Below are positions 51,324 through 58,697 of a DNA stretch of 64,000 nt, in pieces (the stretch's first letter is position 1; every line of letters begins with the position of its first letter). The notes beneath the pieces are model-generated. The model worked only from the letters and a program-made list of their open reading frames with translations. It made no database searches and was not told the origin of the DNA. The stretch comes from Clostridiales bacterium (GTDB lineage Bacteria; Bacillota; Clostridia; Christensenellales; Aristaeellaceae): NCBI GenBank assembly GCA_024684375.1, contig JAIKWZ010000042.1, positions 78,399 to 142,398 on the forward strand, written 5' to 3'. Made by a program: the position numbers and the translations under genes.

Positions 51324-52421
51324 TCAGATCCTCGTTATATCGCCGTGGAACGCGGGCAGCAGCTCTGGAACAACCAGTTCGCCGCCGTTTTCATAGCTCT
51401 TCATCGCGGCAAATGTGTATTCCAGCGTTGCCAAAGCGTCTCTGCCGCTCGCGCGCAGGTATTCGCGCGGCACTTTGTTGGTCACATCCTCCAGATATGC
51501 GTGGATACGCACCGGGAACGTAGCGCCAAAATCCTTCACGCCGTAATCGGTCGTTTTTGGCGTGGGAGACGCCATTGACGGGTTCTCCACTTCCTCTATA
51601 TTCCACCAATGCAGCTTCTCCACGCAGTTCTCTATGCAGAAAGTCCCCTTGGTCCCCGCATGCTCGTAACTCCACCAGCCGCCAAGGCCGAACATGGCGT
51701 CGCCCCTCTGGCTTATGAGATACCCCACTCCGCCGTTTGCAAACCGCACGTGTATCGAATTTATGGACAACATGGGGTCGCAGGCGGAAGCTCTTACACC
51801 CGGTTTGGACAAGAACGCCTGTACTGCGCTGATGTCGCCGCAGAAGTGACGCATTACGCTGAACGGATGGGCGCAAAATGCCTTGAGGTGGCTGTAAGGC
51901 GTTTGCCACCTTGGCGCGCCGGGACCGCCGTACTTGAGCTCAGAACCGTTGAAGCCAACCTTGTGGATGCAGTACACCAGTTCGCCCACTTTTTTATCAG
52001 CGATCAGCTTATCCGCGTCAAAAGCCGGCTGAGTGAAGTAGTGGTTGAGGTCGCAGCCCAAATACACCTTCTGTTTCGCGGCGTACCTGACCAGTTCCCT
52101 CGCGTCGTGGATGTCTGCGCAAATGGGTTTCTCCACCAGCACGTTCTTACCGTAGGACAGTGCCAGCATTGCCGGTTCAAAGTGCATGGAGCCGTTGTCG
52201 TAACCGGAGGTGGTAATGGACACTATGTCGATCTCCGGCATGGCTTTAAGCATCTCTTCCTCATCGTAGAACGCCTTTACGCCGTACTTCTCAGCCGCAG
52301 CGTCGGCCTTTTCCTTGACCATGTCGCATACTGCGACCAGCTCGCTCAGTTCGTCGTTAACGTAACACCTGGCATGAGTATTGCCTATGCCTCCCATGCC
52401 GACAACTGCGCATTTAAGCAT
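51324..52421 (-). CDS. Gfo/Idh/MocA-family oxidoreductase
   Basis: This 365-residue NAD(P)-dependent sugar dehydrogenase-like protein has the Rossmann start CAVVGMGGIGNTHARCY, the LVAVCD strand, the NVLVEKPICADIHDA motif with the catalytic Lys-Pro, and the C-terminal mixed sheet. It typically oxidises or epimerises a sugar, inositol or sugar acid; the substrate is not readable. It is the last gene of a three-gene operon with a sulfatase-fold hydrolase (31 bases upstream) and a TIM-barrel sugar epimerase, suggesting stepwise use of a modified sugar. Confidence 0.9.
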   Translation of the reverse strand: MLKCAVVGMGGIGNTHARCYVNDELSELVAVCDMVKEKADAAAEKYGVKAFYDEEEMLKAMPEIDIVSITTSGYDNGSMHFEPAMLALSYGKNVLVEKPICADIHDARELVRYAAKQKVYLGCDLNHYFTQPAFDADKLIADKKVGELVYCIHKVGFNGSELKYGGPGAPRWQTPYSHLKAFCAHPFSVMRHFCGDISAVQAFLSKPGVRASACDPMLSINSIHVRFANGGVGYLISQRGDAMFGLGGWWSYEHAGTKGTFCIENCVEKLHWWNIEEVENPSMASPTPKTTDYGVKDFGATFPVRIHAYLEDVTNKVPREYLRASGRDALATLEYTFAAMKSYENGGELVVPELLPAFHGDITRI

Positions 52422-52452
52422 ATACTATCCTCCCGTTCTGAATAATAAGGGG

Positions 52453-53823
52453 CTAATCCTTCTTTTGGAGCTTCACGGCGTCTTCGATCCCGCCGATATA
52501 CTTGCCTTCGTAGGCTTCCTGGGAAGTCTTGAAGGGTCTGCCGTCCTTAAGGAAGTTGACGTCGATTGGGTTGGGCCTTCCCGTCTCGGCGGTGCGTTTG
52601 GCGATCCAGTCCTCCATGCGCTTTTTAAGTACGCCAACGACTTCCGGATACTTGTCGGCAACGTTGTCGTTCTCCTCAGGATCCTTGATAAGGTTGTACA
52701 GCTCGACCATGGGCTTAAAGTGGAAGTCGGGTTCCAGAGACACGATCAGCTTCCACTCTGGCGTCCTCCAGCCGTGCTTGCGCATCCAGGTGCATTCGGT
52801 TATATAGAACTCCGGCTCCGCTTCGCGCTTTTCGCCTCTTACGAGAGGCATCATGCTGCGGCCTTCAAACGGCAGATCCACGTCTATCCCCATGATCTCA
52901 AGCAGCGTGGGCGTTACATCCTTAAGCTGCATGTAGTCCTTTATCCGTACACCGGCTGGCAGATGGTTTTTCCATACCACCGCGAAAGGAACCACCAGAG
53001 TGGGATCATACATGCCGTGATGATCGAAGTAGCAGTCGTGGTCGTAGAGCGTCTCGCCGTGGTCGGACACGAACACAACGATGGTGTCCTCCTCAAGCCC
53101 CAGAGCCGCCAGCTTTTCAAGCACTGCCTGTATGCAGCTGTCCATGTAAGCTACCGAGCCGTCGTACTGAGCGATAACGTAGTCCGGATTGGTCAGTCCC
53201 TTGGGTACCCACGAGCCTATATAGTCACCGAAGGGTTTAAAATCGTATACCTTCTGCATACGCTTGTCGTTGGGATCAAAGGCGTCCCCCTGGAAGAACA
53301 TATGCATGAAGGGTTCGGGCGAAAGATAAGGCGAGTGGGGATCCATGTGCCTCATGAACAGGAAGAAAGGCTTATCACCCGCTGCCAGCCGCTCCAGCTC
53401 GGGGATCGCCACATCGTTCAGGTTCTGCGCCTTGTGAGCTCTGCCGTCTTCGTGGTCGGGGCCCCATCCAGAGAAGCTGATGTAATTGTCGTACCCGCGA
53501 CCGCTTGCGTTCCCCTTGAAGCCGATGCATGTGGTCTCGTAGCCTTCATCCCGCAGCATTTCCGCCAGAACCGGCACACCGTCAACGATCTTCGACTGTC
53601 CGAGTGCCACAACGTCTGTCCCGAATACATCGTGTCCGGTCAGCATGTTGGCATAACCGGGGGTGGTGGGAATATGAGCAGAAAAGCAGTTTTCAAACGC
53701 GATGCCGCCTGCTACATACTTGTCTATATGGGGAGTGGTGAGCCGTTTATATCCATACAGGCTCATGTGGTCGCGTCTCAAAGAGTCGATGCCGAAAAAC
53801 AGCAGATTTGGCTTTTTGCTCAT
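52453..53823 (-). CDS. Sulfatase-fold (alkaline phosphatase superfamily) hydrolase with Thr nucleophile position
   Basis: A 456-residue protein of the sulfatase/alkaline phosphatase superfamily without signal peptide. Metal-site strands include LLFFGIDSLRRDHMSLYGY and VVFVSDHGETLYDHDCYFDHHGMYD. In a true sulfatase the pattern C/S-x-P-x-R-x-x-x-x-T-G marks the formylglycine residue. Here the same place reads T-T-P-G-Y-A-N-M-L-T-G (Thr53 to Gly63), so both the Cys/Ser and the Arg are missing. Thr at this place is the nucleophile of LtaS-type phosphotransferases and some phosphodiesterases. The substrate may therefore be a phosphate ester instead of a sulfate. It sits between the epimerase and the oxidoreductase genes. 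Confidence 0.8.
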   Translation of the reverse strand: MSKKPNLLFFGIDSLRRDHMSLYGYKRLTTPHIDKYVAGGIAFENCFSAHIPTTPGYANMLTGHDVFGTDVVALGQSKIVDGVPVLAEMLRDEGYETTCIGFKGNASGRGYDNYISFSGWGPDHEDGRAHKAQNLNDVAIPELERLAAGDKPFFLFMRHMDPHSPYLSPEPFMHMFFQGDAFDPNDKRMQKVYDFKPFGDYIGSWVPKGLTNPDYVIAQYDGSVAYMDSCIQAVLEKLAALGLEEDTIVVFVSDHGETLYDHDCYFDHHGMYDPTLVVPFAVVWKNHLPAGVRIKDYMQLKDVTPTLLEIMGIDVDLPFEGRSMMPLVRGEKREAEPEFYITECTWMRKHGWRTPEWKLIVSLEPDFHFKPMVELYNLIKDPEENDNVADKYPEVVGVLKKRMEDWIAKRTAETGRPNPIDVNFLKDGRPFKTSQEAYEGKYIGGIEDAVKLQKKD

Positions 53824-53835
53824 TTTGTCCTCCTT

Positions 53836-54633
53836 TTATCTTGCTCCCAGCATTTTAAGTATCGCGTTCATATAACCGTAGCTCTCACTGGCTATCGCCT
53901 GAGCGGCAGCGAGCGTTTGTTCCGGCCCGATGACTTCAAGGCACACCGGCCCGTCGTACCCCGCGTCTACCAAGGCTTTGAAATAACCATACAGATTTAT
54001 GCCTCCACGCCCGCACGCCTGATCCGCCGGTGCTCCCGGAGAAGGTCCGTCGCCCTTGCAGTCCCTGATATGGACATGGCCCATACGGCTGACCACACTG
54101 GCCAACGCGTCCTCTGGCTTTTCACCTGCCCGGTGAATGTGGCTCGGGTCCATATCTATCTTAAAGCTCTCGTCTTTTATCAAATCCATCGCCTTAAGCG
54201 TCGTGGGAGTGGAGTAGATGGCGCAGCCCACATGTGCCTTGCAGCACAGGGTAACCCCGTATTCCGAGGCCAGCTTGGTGCGAGCCCTCAGGACTTCTAT
54301 CTGCTCGGCGAAAGATGCATCGTCATCCTTTTTTCCGCCCGGGCCAACGTTTACAACCGGGATGCCCAGGTACTTAGCCGCCTTGAACGCCTTGGTAAGC
54401 CTGTCCTCGTCAAGGGACGCCACTTCCATGCTCAGAAGCTCCACTCCCGCTTCCCGGGCAGCCGCCTTCACAAGCGGCGCCTGCGTCTCCCAGGCGTCCA
54501 GGACCAGATGCTCGCACATTCCCTGTATCGCGCTGAGCTCCGCGCCGTCATATCCTGCCAGCTTGATCAGTTTCAGCGCTTGTTTGACTCCGAAGCCTTT
54601 GAACAAAACCGTATTGATCCCCAGCTTTAGCAT
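53836..54633 (-). CDS. Sugar phosphate isomerase/epimerase (xylose isomerase-like TIM barrel)
   Basis: This 265-residue TIM barrel is of the AP-endonuclease-2/IolE-like family. Metal ligands are suggested by ELSAIQG, PVVNVGPGGKKDD, KAHVGCAI, KIDMDPSHIHRAG, HVHIRDCKGDG and VCLEVIGPE. Such enzymes isomerise or epimerise sugars or keto-sugars. It is the first gene of the operon, has GGGAGG before the ATG, and is separated from the sulfatase-fold gene by 12 bases. Confidence 0.85.
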   Translation of the reverse strand: MLKLGINTVLFKGFGVKQALKLIKLAGYDGAELSAIQGMCEHLVLDAWETQAPLVKAAAREAGVELLSMEVASLDEDRLTKAFKAAKYLGIPVVNVGPGGKKDDDASFAEQIEVLRARTKLASEYGVTLCCKAHVGCAIYSTPTTLKAMDLIKDESFKIDMDPSHIHRAGEKPEDALASVVSRMGHVHIRDCKGDGPSPGAPADQACGRGGINLYGYFKALVDAGYDGPVCLEVIGPEQTLAAAQAIASESYGYMNAILKMLGAR

Positions 54634-54668
54634 ACAAGCCTCCCTTTTATGATTTTTCTGTTAACAAC

Positions 54669-54697
54669 ATTATACCTATTGCCAATCAATAATTCAA
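54669..54697 (-). promoter_or_regulatory. Promoter of the epimerase operon
   Basis: Minus strand: -35 TTGAAT (54692-54697), 17-base spacer, -10 TATAAT (54669-54674). Confidence 0.75.
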
Positions 54698-54720
54698 CAG
54701 TGACGACAAATAAATTTGCA

Positions 54721-54744
54721 CGAAAAAAGCGCTTTGCAAGCGCT
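54721..54744 (-). terminator. Terminator of murI
   Basis: AGCGCTT-TGC-AAGCGCT stem. On the minus strand it is followed by TTTTTTCG. It overlaps the murI stop codon. Confidence 0.8.
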
Positions 54745-55507
54745 AATCTTCAATTGGCATATCAAGCAGTCGTGACATCGTTTCCATTACTGCATCGCTT
54801 TGCGCGGATGTACAGAGTTTAACAGAGCCCACGCTTCGTGTGCTGAGCAGCCCTCTCTGCTCAAGAACGCGCTTGAGTTGTCTGGCCGTACCTTCATTGC
54901 CATCATAAAGCGGTATCCCGCCCAGCGCTTTTGAAATCGCCTGCTTCATGAACACATAATGCGTGCACCCTAACACCGCGCTCTCGGGACGCAGCTTTAG
55001 TATATCCCTGAATGTATCGGCGAGAAATGCATCCAGCCTTTCCCCCTGTGTTTCTCCCCTTTGGGCAAACTCCATGAGCCCGGGGCAAGGCAGCGGCACC
55101 GCGTGGTCTCCGTATAGCTTCATCAGCTCCGTAAACTTCCTTTGTCTCAGGGTCGCAGGTGTGGCGAGCACGGCGATATATCCGCCTTTTCTTGCCAGCT
55201 GAGCAGGTTTCAGCGCCGGCTCCACGCCGATTATAGGCATCTCCATTTCGCTTCTGAGCGTTTTCGCTGCTGCCGAAGTTGCCGTATTGCAAGCAATGAC
55301 TATGGCTTTAACGTTTCTGTCAAGCAGGAACGCCACATCTTTTCTCGCCAGCTTAAGTATCTGCTCCTCCGGTTTGGTCCCGTAAGGAGCGTTTTTGTCG
55401 TCTCCGTAATAAATAAAGTCTTCTCCGGGAAGCTGACGGATAAGGTTTCTGAGCACGCTTATTCCGCCCGTGCCGGAATCGAATACGCCGATCGGTCTGT
55501 CGTCCAT
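54743..55507 (-). CDS. murI: Glutamate racemase
   Basis: This 254-residue cofactor-independent racemase makes D-glutamate for peptidoglycan. Both catalytic cysteines are present: Cys73 in IACNTATSAA and the second in LGCTHYVFM. The N-terminal VFDSGTGGISVLR and the YYGDDKNAPYGTK motif are typical. The length is normal. It stands between the yebC terminator and its own terminator. Confidence 0.95.
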   Translation of the reverse strand: MDDRPIGVFDSGTGGISVLRNLIRQLPGEDFIYYGDDKNAPYGTKPEEQILKLARKDVAFLLDRNVKAIVIACNTATSAAAKTLRSEMEMPIIGVEPALKPAQLARKGGYIAVLATPATLRQRKFTELMKLYGDHAVPLPCPGLMEFAQRGETQGERLDAFLADTFRDILKLRPESAVLGCTHYVFMKQAISKALGGIPLYDGNEGTARQLKRVLEQRGLLSTRSVGSVKLCTSAQSDAVMETMSRLLDMPIED

Positions 55508-55529
55508 GAACTGAGTTTACCGCCTCGTA

Positions 55530-55555
55530 AAAAAGGAGGGGAAATGCTCCCCTCC
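55530..55555 (-). terminator. Terminator of yebC
   Basis: GGAGGGG / CCCCTCC stem. The minus strand continues with TTTTTT. It lies 7 bases past the yebC stop region. Confidence 0.82.
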
Positions 55556-55561
55556 GTGCTT

Positions 55562-56308
55562 TTATTCTTCCTCTTCCTCTTCGGGAAGTTCTGCGTCGTG
55601 ATAAACCGCCTGAGTGTCATCGTACTCGTCCAGCCAGTCTATCAACTTTTGGACCTTCGCCGCAAGCTCGGGGTCTGAGATCTCGTTGGTCATGGTCGGC
55701 ACCATCTGGCGCTCGACACTTAAGAAAGTGCAGCCCGCGCCTTCGAGGTTATCTCTGACAGCGCTCAGATCATTGGGGTCAGTGTAAAACACCGCGCTGT
55801 CTTCAGCGGCTTCCACGTCGTCCGCGCCCGCTTCCAGCGCCAGGTTCATAAGCTCGTCTTCGTCCAGGCCCTTTTCGTTGTCTATCTCGATAACGCCCTT
55901 GCGCTCGAACTTGTAAGACACACAGCCGTTGGAACCCAGACTGCCGCCGCACTTGTCGAAAATGTGCCTGATCTCGCTGGCGGTACGGTTCAGGTTGTCA
56001 GTCACGACCTCAACTATGACCGCGACCCCGCCGGGCGCGTAGCCTTCGTAAGTGACCTCTTTGTAGTTGGCGCCTTCGCCTTCGCCCGCGGCCTTCTTGA
56101 TGGAACGCTGGATGTTGTCGTTAGGCATATTGTTGGCCTTCGCCTTGGCCACGACGTCCTTAAGCTTATTGTTGGTGGAAGGATCTGGTCCTCCTTCGCG
56201 AACTGCTATAGCGATCTCTCTGCCGATCTTGGTAAAGATCTTACCTCTCGCGGCATCGGTCTTTTCCTTTTTATGCTTGATAGTGGACCATTTATTATGT
56301 CCGGACAT
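55562..56308 (-). CDS. YebC/PmpR-family regulator
   Basis: This 248-residue protein shows the strict family start MSGHNKWSTIKHKKEKTDAARGKIFTKI, then the PSTNNKLKDVVAKAKANNMPN helix and the C-terminal acidic tail (PEEEEEE). The family is described both as a DNA-binding regulator and as a factor that eases ribosome stalling on proline-rich stretches. The second role would be useful for the Thr-Pro and Pro-rich surface proteins in this window; that link is inference. The ATG at 56308 was preferred over TTG one codon upstream. Confidence 0.94.
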   Translation of the reverse strand: MSGHNKWSTIKHKKEKTDAARGKIFTKIGREIAIAVREGGPDPSTNNKLKDVVAKAKANNMPNDNIQRSIKKAAGEGEGANYKEVTYEGYAPGGVAVIVEVVTDNLNRTASEIRHIFDKCGGSLGSNGCVSYKFERKGVIEIDNEKGLDEDELMNLALEAGADDVEAAEDSAVFYTDPNDLSAVRDNLEGAGCTFLSVERQMVPTMTNEISDPELAAKVQKLIDWLDEYDDTQAVYHDAELPEEEEEE

Positions 56309-56338
56309 CAAAAAGCCCCCTTGAAGATAGTTTTTTCT

Positions 56339-56367
56339 ATTTTATCATATCGTGGCAGTTTAGTCAA
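56339..56367 (-). promoter_or_regulatory. Promoter of yebC
   Basis: Minus strand: -35 TTGACT (56362-56367), 17-base spacer, -10 TAAAAT (56339-56344). Confidence 0.72.
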
Positions 56368-56369
56368 GC

Positions 56370-56398
56370 TTGTGTTTTTGTCACGTTTCATGTAAAAT
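56370..56398 (+). promoter_or_regulatory. Promoter of recX
   Basis: -35 TTGTGT (56370-56375), 17-base spacer, -10 TAAAAT (56393-56398). Its -35 is back to back with the -35 of yebC. Confidence 0.65.
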
Positions 56399-56423
56399 GA
56401 ACAAAAAAGTTAAGGGGCAGCCT

Positions 56424-57047
56424 ATGGCTCAGGTCACATCTATCCGAAAATGCTTTGGCAGGTTCTCTCTTGAATTTGACGACGGATCGACCCTTTTTGT
56501 CAGCGGCAGGGACATAAAAAAACTGAATATCTCGCTTGGAATGAACTCTGACGCTGACGATCTTATAAAGCGTCTGCGTCCGCTCCAGCTGGATGACGCG
56601 TATGAGGACGCACTGACCATACTGGACTATTCCATGAAAACTTCGCGCCAAATGCGCGACAAGCTTCGCTTAAAGGGCTACATCGAAGATGTGATCGATG
56701 CGGTGGTGCAGCGACTTGAGGCTTCCGGCCTGCTTAACGACGAAGACGTGGCGCGCAGGCTTATGGAAAGCATGTCTGCTTCCGGCAAAGGCAAGCTCGC
56801 CATCAGGCAAAAACTCTTTCAGAAAGGCATTTCCGAAGATTTAGGACGCGAAATACTCGAAGAAGTATCCGGTGAGGACCAGGACGCTGCCTGCCTGAAC
56901 ACAGCCCGCAAACTCTTCAGGAAATATGCAGCTCTTGAACCAAGGGAACAAAAGCAAAAGCTGTCCCGCGCCTTAGCCTCAAGAGGCTTCGGCTGGGACA
57001 GCGTCTCCTATGCCATAGAAAAACTCATTCGGGAGTCGGAGGATTGA
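56424..57047 (+). CDS. recX: RecX-family regulator of RecA
   Basis: This 207-residue helical protein has three-helix repeats typical of RecX (ALTILDYSMKTSRQMRDKL, AVVQRLEASGLLNDEDVARRLMES, IRQKLFQKGISEDL). RecX binds in the groove of RecA filaments and modulates recombination. The start ATG at 56424 has AAGGGG upstream and lies 26 bases after the -10 box. The 3' end overlaps the convergent ECF gene by 23 bases. Confidence 0.85.
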   Translation: MAQVTSIRKCFGRFSLEFDDGSTLFVSGRDIKKLNISLGMNSDADDLIKRLRPLQLDDAYEDALTILDYSMKTSRQMRDKLRLKGYIEDVIDAVVQRLEASGLLNDEDVARRLMESMSASGKGKLAIRQKLFQKGISEDLGREILEEVSGEDQDAACLNTARKLFRKYAALEPREQKQKLSRALASRGFGWDSVSYAIEKLIRESED

Positions 57048-57657
57048 GCCTGCTCAGCACTCCCATCTTTTTCAGCGTGGGCATTATGCCCCAGTATAGG
57101 AACGGCGCCACAAGGAACGCTATAAAGGCATTCAGCATCGATACGCTCATCTTGCCTATCGCCCACCACCAGGCGGCGGAGATGCCTGTACGGCCTTCGA
57201 GCTTTTCCACAGATACCAAGCCGACCATCACCCAGATGAAGCTCTTAAGCCCGTACATCACTGTGTATGTCAGAGCTCCGGCGGCAGAGATCACGTACAA
57301 AAGCGGCGTATGCTCGCCCTTCAGTTCCTCCTGTTTGGTTATATGAGTCCTGAAAGTCCTGTACAGGATTGCGACCACAAAGCCTATCATGAATTTTGTC
57401 ACGAACGTGACCAGGCTTTCAATGCCGTAACCGTAGATCACGTCATAAATCAGGCTGCCCAAACCGCTGGCTACACCCGCGTATAGAGGGCTGAGTACGA
57501 AGCCGGTAAACGCGCAGAAAGCGTTTGCAACAGAGATCTTGCTGGTGCCCAGAGGGATCCGAATAATGGTGCCCACAAACACGAACGCTGCTAAAAGCGC
57601 CGTAACGACGATGCGGTAGGTTACTGTTCTGTCATCCGCTCTTTTCACGTGTCTCAC
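57025..57657 (-). CDS. ECF transporter S component (folate-type)
   Basis: This 210-residue membrane protein has five to six helices. The N-terminal helix (YRIVVTALLAAFVFVGTIIRIPLG) followed by KISVANAFCAFTGFVLSPLYAGVASGLGSLIYDVIYG is typical of vitamin-binding S components, most like the folate/FolT branch. It would capture a vitamin and dock to a shared EcfAA'T energizer encoded elsewhere. GGAGGTG precedes the start. A near-palindrome lies between its -35 and -10. The 3' end overlaps recX by 23 bases on the opposite strand. Confidence 0.8.
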   Translation of the reverse strand: MRHVKRADDRTVTYRIVVTALLAAFVFVGTIIRIPLGTSKISVANAFCAFTGFVLSPLYAGVASGLGSLIYDVIYGYGIESLVTFVTKFMIGFVVAILYRTFRTHITKQEELKGEHTPLLYVISAAGALTYTVMYGLKSFIWVMVGLVSVEKLEGRTGISAAWWWAIGKMSVSMLNAFIAFLVAPFLYWGIMPTLKKMGVLSRLNPPTPE

Positions 57658-57674
57658 CTCCTGTGTGGGGACAA

Positions 57675-57703
57675 ATTATATACTAATCCGGTCGGAATTT
57701 AGT
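57675..57703 (-). promoter_or_regulatory. ECF-gene promoter with near-palindromic operator
   Basis: Minus strand: -10 TATAAT (57675-57680) and a weak -35 ACTAAA (57698-57703). Between them, at 57687-57696, is TCCGACCGGA. It is flanked by ACTAA and TTAGT, making a larger imperfect inverted repeat. The placement fits a repressor, or an activator with a weak -35. Confidence 0.5.
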
Positions 57704-57770
57704 TATGTAATTGTTATGATTTGAATATTTTCTGAAGGCGGGCGCAATCCGCGGTGAAAAATCTGGTCAC

Positions 57771-58424
57771 CTACTCAAATATCATTCTTTGGGCTTCTTG
57801 AACGGAAATGCTGTACCTGCTTTTCACAAGATCTCCACCGAATTTATGTTCCGGCGTGCAGTAACTCGCCACATGCCACCCATATGGCATGCCTTGTTTG
57901 TTTATCCTCTGGGCAAAGGAATGACATACCAGATAGCTTTTGTCCTGAGCCTTCGCAAGCGCAGTTTCAAAAGCCCCGCCCAATCCTGTTATTTGTTTGA
58001 GCGTATTTGAGAAGAACACGCCCTCCCCGTTTGTAAACGGCTCCATCAGCTTCACGAGCCTCAGGTTCAGTATCCCTTCTTCGGCTGCCGAATCAAAATC
58101 ATATCCGTTCCGCTTGAGTTGCGCGAAATACGGGAACCATTCGGCTGATATGAACCCGCTTGCGCCGTTAAAGAACTTGCCGTAAGCGATCGAATGATCT
58201 TCAGCAAGTATCATCCTCCACTCCCAAGGATCTATGCTTTCATCACCTGTCCACCAGCCCTTCGAAGGCACGTTTTCTTCCACTGAAAAGCCTGGGATCG
58301 AGTTGCGGAACAGGGGCAGAAAGCCTGTTTTATTTATGAATGATTTCAGCTCATTTACGTTTTTGATACACTTCGGATCATTTTCGTCCAGACCGTGCAT
58401 CGTCCATTTCTCCTCATATTCCAT
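57771..58424 (-). CDS. AlkZ-related protein (putative)
   Basis: A 217-residue soluble protein. The block SKGWWTGDESIDPWEWR and the later YGKFFNGASGFISAEWFPYFAQLKR resemble proteins annotated as AlkZ-related in Firmicutes, a branch distant from the AlkZ/YcaQ interstrand-crosslink glycosylases. I see no certain catalytic motif. The function is therefore not assigned. It has its own strong promoter bearing the same near-palindrome as the ECF gene downstream, and it lies 113 bases upstream of that gene on the same strand. Confidence 0.5.
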   Translation of the reverse strand: MEYEEKWTMHGLDENDPKCIKNVNELKSFINKTGFLPLFRNSIPGFSVEENVPSKGWWTGDESIDPWEWRMILAEDHSIAYGKFFNGASGFISAEWFPYFAQLKRNGYDFDSAAEEGILNLRLVKLMEPFTNGEGVFFSNTLKQITGLGGAFETALAKAQDKSYLVCHSFAQRINKQGMPYGWHVASYCTPEHKFGGDLVKSRYSISVQEAQRMIFE

Positions 58425-58436
58425 ATGTCAGCAGCC

Positions 58437-58474
58437 TCCGACCGGATTATATCACCTAACCGGGACTCGTACAA
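58437..58474 (-). promoter_or_regulatory. AlkZ-related gene promoter with near-palindromic operator
   Basis: Minus strand: -35 TTGTAC (58469-58474), 17-base spacer, -10 TATAAT (58446-58451). The near-palindrome TCCGGTCGGA (58437-58446) starts in the last base of the -10 and covers the transcription start. Its sequence is the same as at the ECF promoter, on the opposite strand. Confidence 0.55.
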
Positions 58475-58513
58475 CCCTATTTCCGCTTAACTTGCATTTT
58501 ACGCGGCAGGCTC

Positions 58514-58542
58514 TTGACCCGAACCGGCGTTTGTGATATGAT
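58514..58542 (+). promoter_or_regulatory. Promoter of tRNA-Ala
   Basis: -35 TTGACC (58514-58519), 17-base spacer, -10 TATGAT (58537-58542), 11 bases before the tRNA. Confidence 0.75.
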
Positions 58543-58553
58543 AATTGGCGTTC

Positions 58554-58626
58554 GGGGCATTAGCGCAGCTGGTAGCGCACCACAATGGCATTGTGGGGGT
58601 CAGGAGTTCGAATCTCCTATGCTCCA
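58554..58626 (+). tRNA. tRNA-Ala (anticodon GGC)
   Basis: A 73-base cloverleaf. Acceptor GGGGCAT pairs with ATGCTCC (one G-U). The D arm is AGCGCAGCTGGTAGCGC, the anticodon stem CCACA/TGTGG has loop ATGGCAT (anticodon GGC), and the T arm is AGGAGTTCGAATCTCCT. The discriminator is A. CCA is not encoded. Confidence 0.92.
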
Positions 58627-58637
58627 CTTTTTTTATC

Positions 58638-58670
58638 CCCGCGAAGGCGCGATCGGCTCTTCGCGGGTTT
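58638..58670 (+). terminator. Hairpin after tRNA-Ala
   Basis: CCCGCGAA / TTCGCGGG stem with a 14-base loop and a short TTT. It is a weak terminator, so some transcripts may read into the following small gene. Confidence 0.5.
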
Positions 58671-58697
58671 AGAGCCAACATTTAGGGGAGTGTGCCT

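Noticed and set aside
52381..54630. Open frame of 749 codons on the plus strand opposite the sulfatase-fold and epimerase genes
   Set aside because: It is antisense to three well-supported genes, has a low-complexity His/Arg/Val composition and no family motif. It arises from codon bias of the real genes.
57690..57780. FMN-riboswitch-like piece (AAATTCCGACCGG on the minus strand) upstream of the ECF gene
   Set aside because: Only this short piece matches; the other conserved helices and the following AGTCC motif are missing. It is better explained as an inverted-repeat operator.
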